6,651 bases of DNA from Betaproteobacteria bacterium (GTDB lineage: Bacteria; Pseudomonadota; Gammaproteobacteria; Burkholderiales; UBA9220): assembly GCA_003519965.1 (NCBI GenBank), contig DOVS01000208.1, forward strand, positions 1-6,651, read 5' to 3'. This document shows, piece after piece, positions 6,104 to 6,651 of the stretch. The notes under the pieces are model-generated. The model made no database searches. It was not told the origin of the DNA and saw nothing but the letters and a program-made list of their open reading frames with translations. Each line of letters opens with the position of its first letter. Position 1 is the first letter of the stretch. Position numbers and translations under genes: made by a program.

Positions 6104-6651
6104 ATGCAATCGTTTCCCCCCTTGCTGAAAACCAGTCTTTCCGATTTCTTTTCCCCGCCCGTTTTACTGCGGGTGCTATTGCCTCTCGCCGCGGGCCTGG
6201 CCATCATCGTCACCGCCGGAGCGTGGTTCGCTGGATTGCTGTGGACAACGACTTTCCACGCCGGCGGCGCCGATTATTCCATCCAGTCGCTTAGCCAGCA
6301 AGCGGATATAGCGCTCGCGGGTGTTCCGTTGGTTGGCCCCATCCTGGTATTCATTGTAGTGAAGGTGTTGTTCCTGCTGCTGTCGGTGGTTGGCGTGATC
6401 GTCGGCTTTTACGCCTTGGTGCTCGTGGCGTTGTTAATTACCAGCTTTCTCACCCCCGGCATTGTCGCCATCGTTCACGCCCGCCATTATCCCCAACTCA
6501 GCTATCATGGATTCGGCAATATATTCCACGCAATGGGCAGAATGACGGCGCTCTTCCTACTCTATGGCTTGCTGTTTTTACTAACGCTGCCGCTACTGTT
6601 CGTACCGCTGCTTAATATCGTCACGCTTAATCTGCTGCTCTACGGCTTGTT
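6104..6651 (+). CDS. EI24/CysZ-like multi-pass membrane protein, N-terminal part (cut by window edge)
   Basis: The frame is open from ATG at 6104 to the window end (182 complete codons). The start LKTSLSDFFSPPVLLRVLLPL, the long hydrophobic stretches (about 20-48, 74-98, 100-120 and 146-182), the soluble loop HARHYPQLSYHGFGN (125-139) and the FVPLLNIVTLNLLLYG segment (166-181) match the pattern of bacterial EI24-domain proteins. These belong to the same broad family as CysZ, an inner-membrane sulfate transporter of enterobacteria. Most beta- and epsilonproteobacterial members have no known function, so I give no symbol. The start is uncertain: the only strong purine run, GGAGGGAG, lies about 20 nt upstream, too far for a normal ribosome site, and no alternative in-frame ATG, GTG or TTG lies between. 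It is divergent from fimV and shares its intergenic region. Confidence 0.8.
   Translation, partial: MQSFPPLLKTSLSDFFSPPVLLRVLLPLAAGLAIIVTAGAWFAGLLWTTTFHAGGADYSIQSLSQQADIALAGVPLVGPILVFIVVKVLFLLLSVVGVIVGFYALVLVALLITSFLTPGIVAIVHARHYPQLSYHGFGNIFHAMGRMTALFLLYGLLFLLTLPLLFVPLLNIVTLNLLLYGL

Noticed and set aside
5950..6294. Plus-strand open frame of 114 codons across the EI24-like start
   Set aside because: It starts at TTG, is in a different frame from the EI24-like gene and has no recognisable domain; the frame from 6104 has clear membrane-protein character.

Overview
The window looks like a chromosomal segment from a Beta- or Gammaproteobacterium. The evidence is gene order: a FimV-type polar/pilus-assembly protein, then truA, trpF and trpB, is a housekeeping arrangement familiar from these groups. 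The G+C content, by eye in the upper 50s percent, also fits. I cannot name a genus.

All genes from 1 to 5702 lie on the minus strand and read leftwards as one tight cluster: fimV (2415-5702), a CbiQ/EcfT-like membrane protein (1766-2380), truA (975-1769), trpF (355-978) and the start of trpB (1-368, cut by the window edge). Only a short gap separates fimV from the EcfT-like gene. The next three junctions overlap: GTGA at EcfT-like/truA, ATGA at truA/trpF, and 14 nt at trpF/trpB, where the trpB ribosome binding site lies inside trpF. I see no terminator within the cluster, so one transcript could carry a cell-pole organiser, a membrane protein of unknown substrate, a tRNA-modifying enzyme and two tryptophan biosynthesis enzymes.

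Region 5703-6103 is a divergent intergenic stretch. Its left third is relatively A+T rich. It holds a credible extended -10 promoter for fimV with overlapping inverted repeats that could be an operator. The right part is G+C rich and contains only a possible promoter for the next gene. From 6104 to the window end, on the plus strand, is the 5' part of an EI24/CysZ-like multi-pass membrane protein.

The most unusual element is inside fimV. The cytoplasmic acidic region contains five in-register 39-residue (117-bp) imperfect tandem repeats preceded by one shortened copy, and a second, separate set of LD-x-DLGE-like motifs flanks them. Both ends of the window cut genes. I see no mobile element, CRISPR array, tRNA or rRNA, and no convincing sign of a wholly new system.
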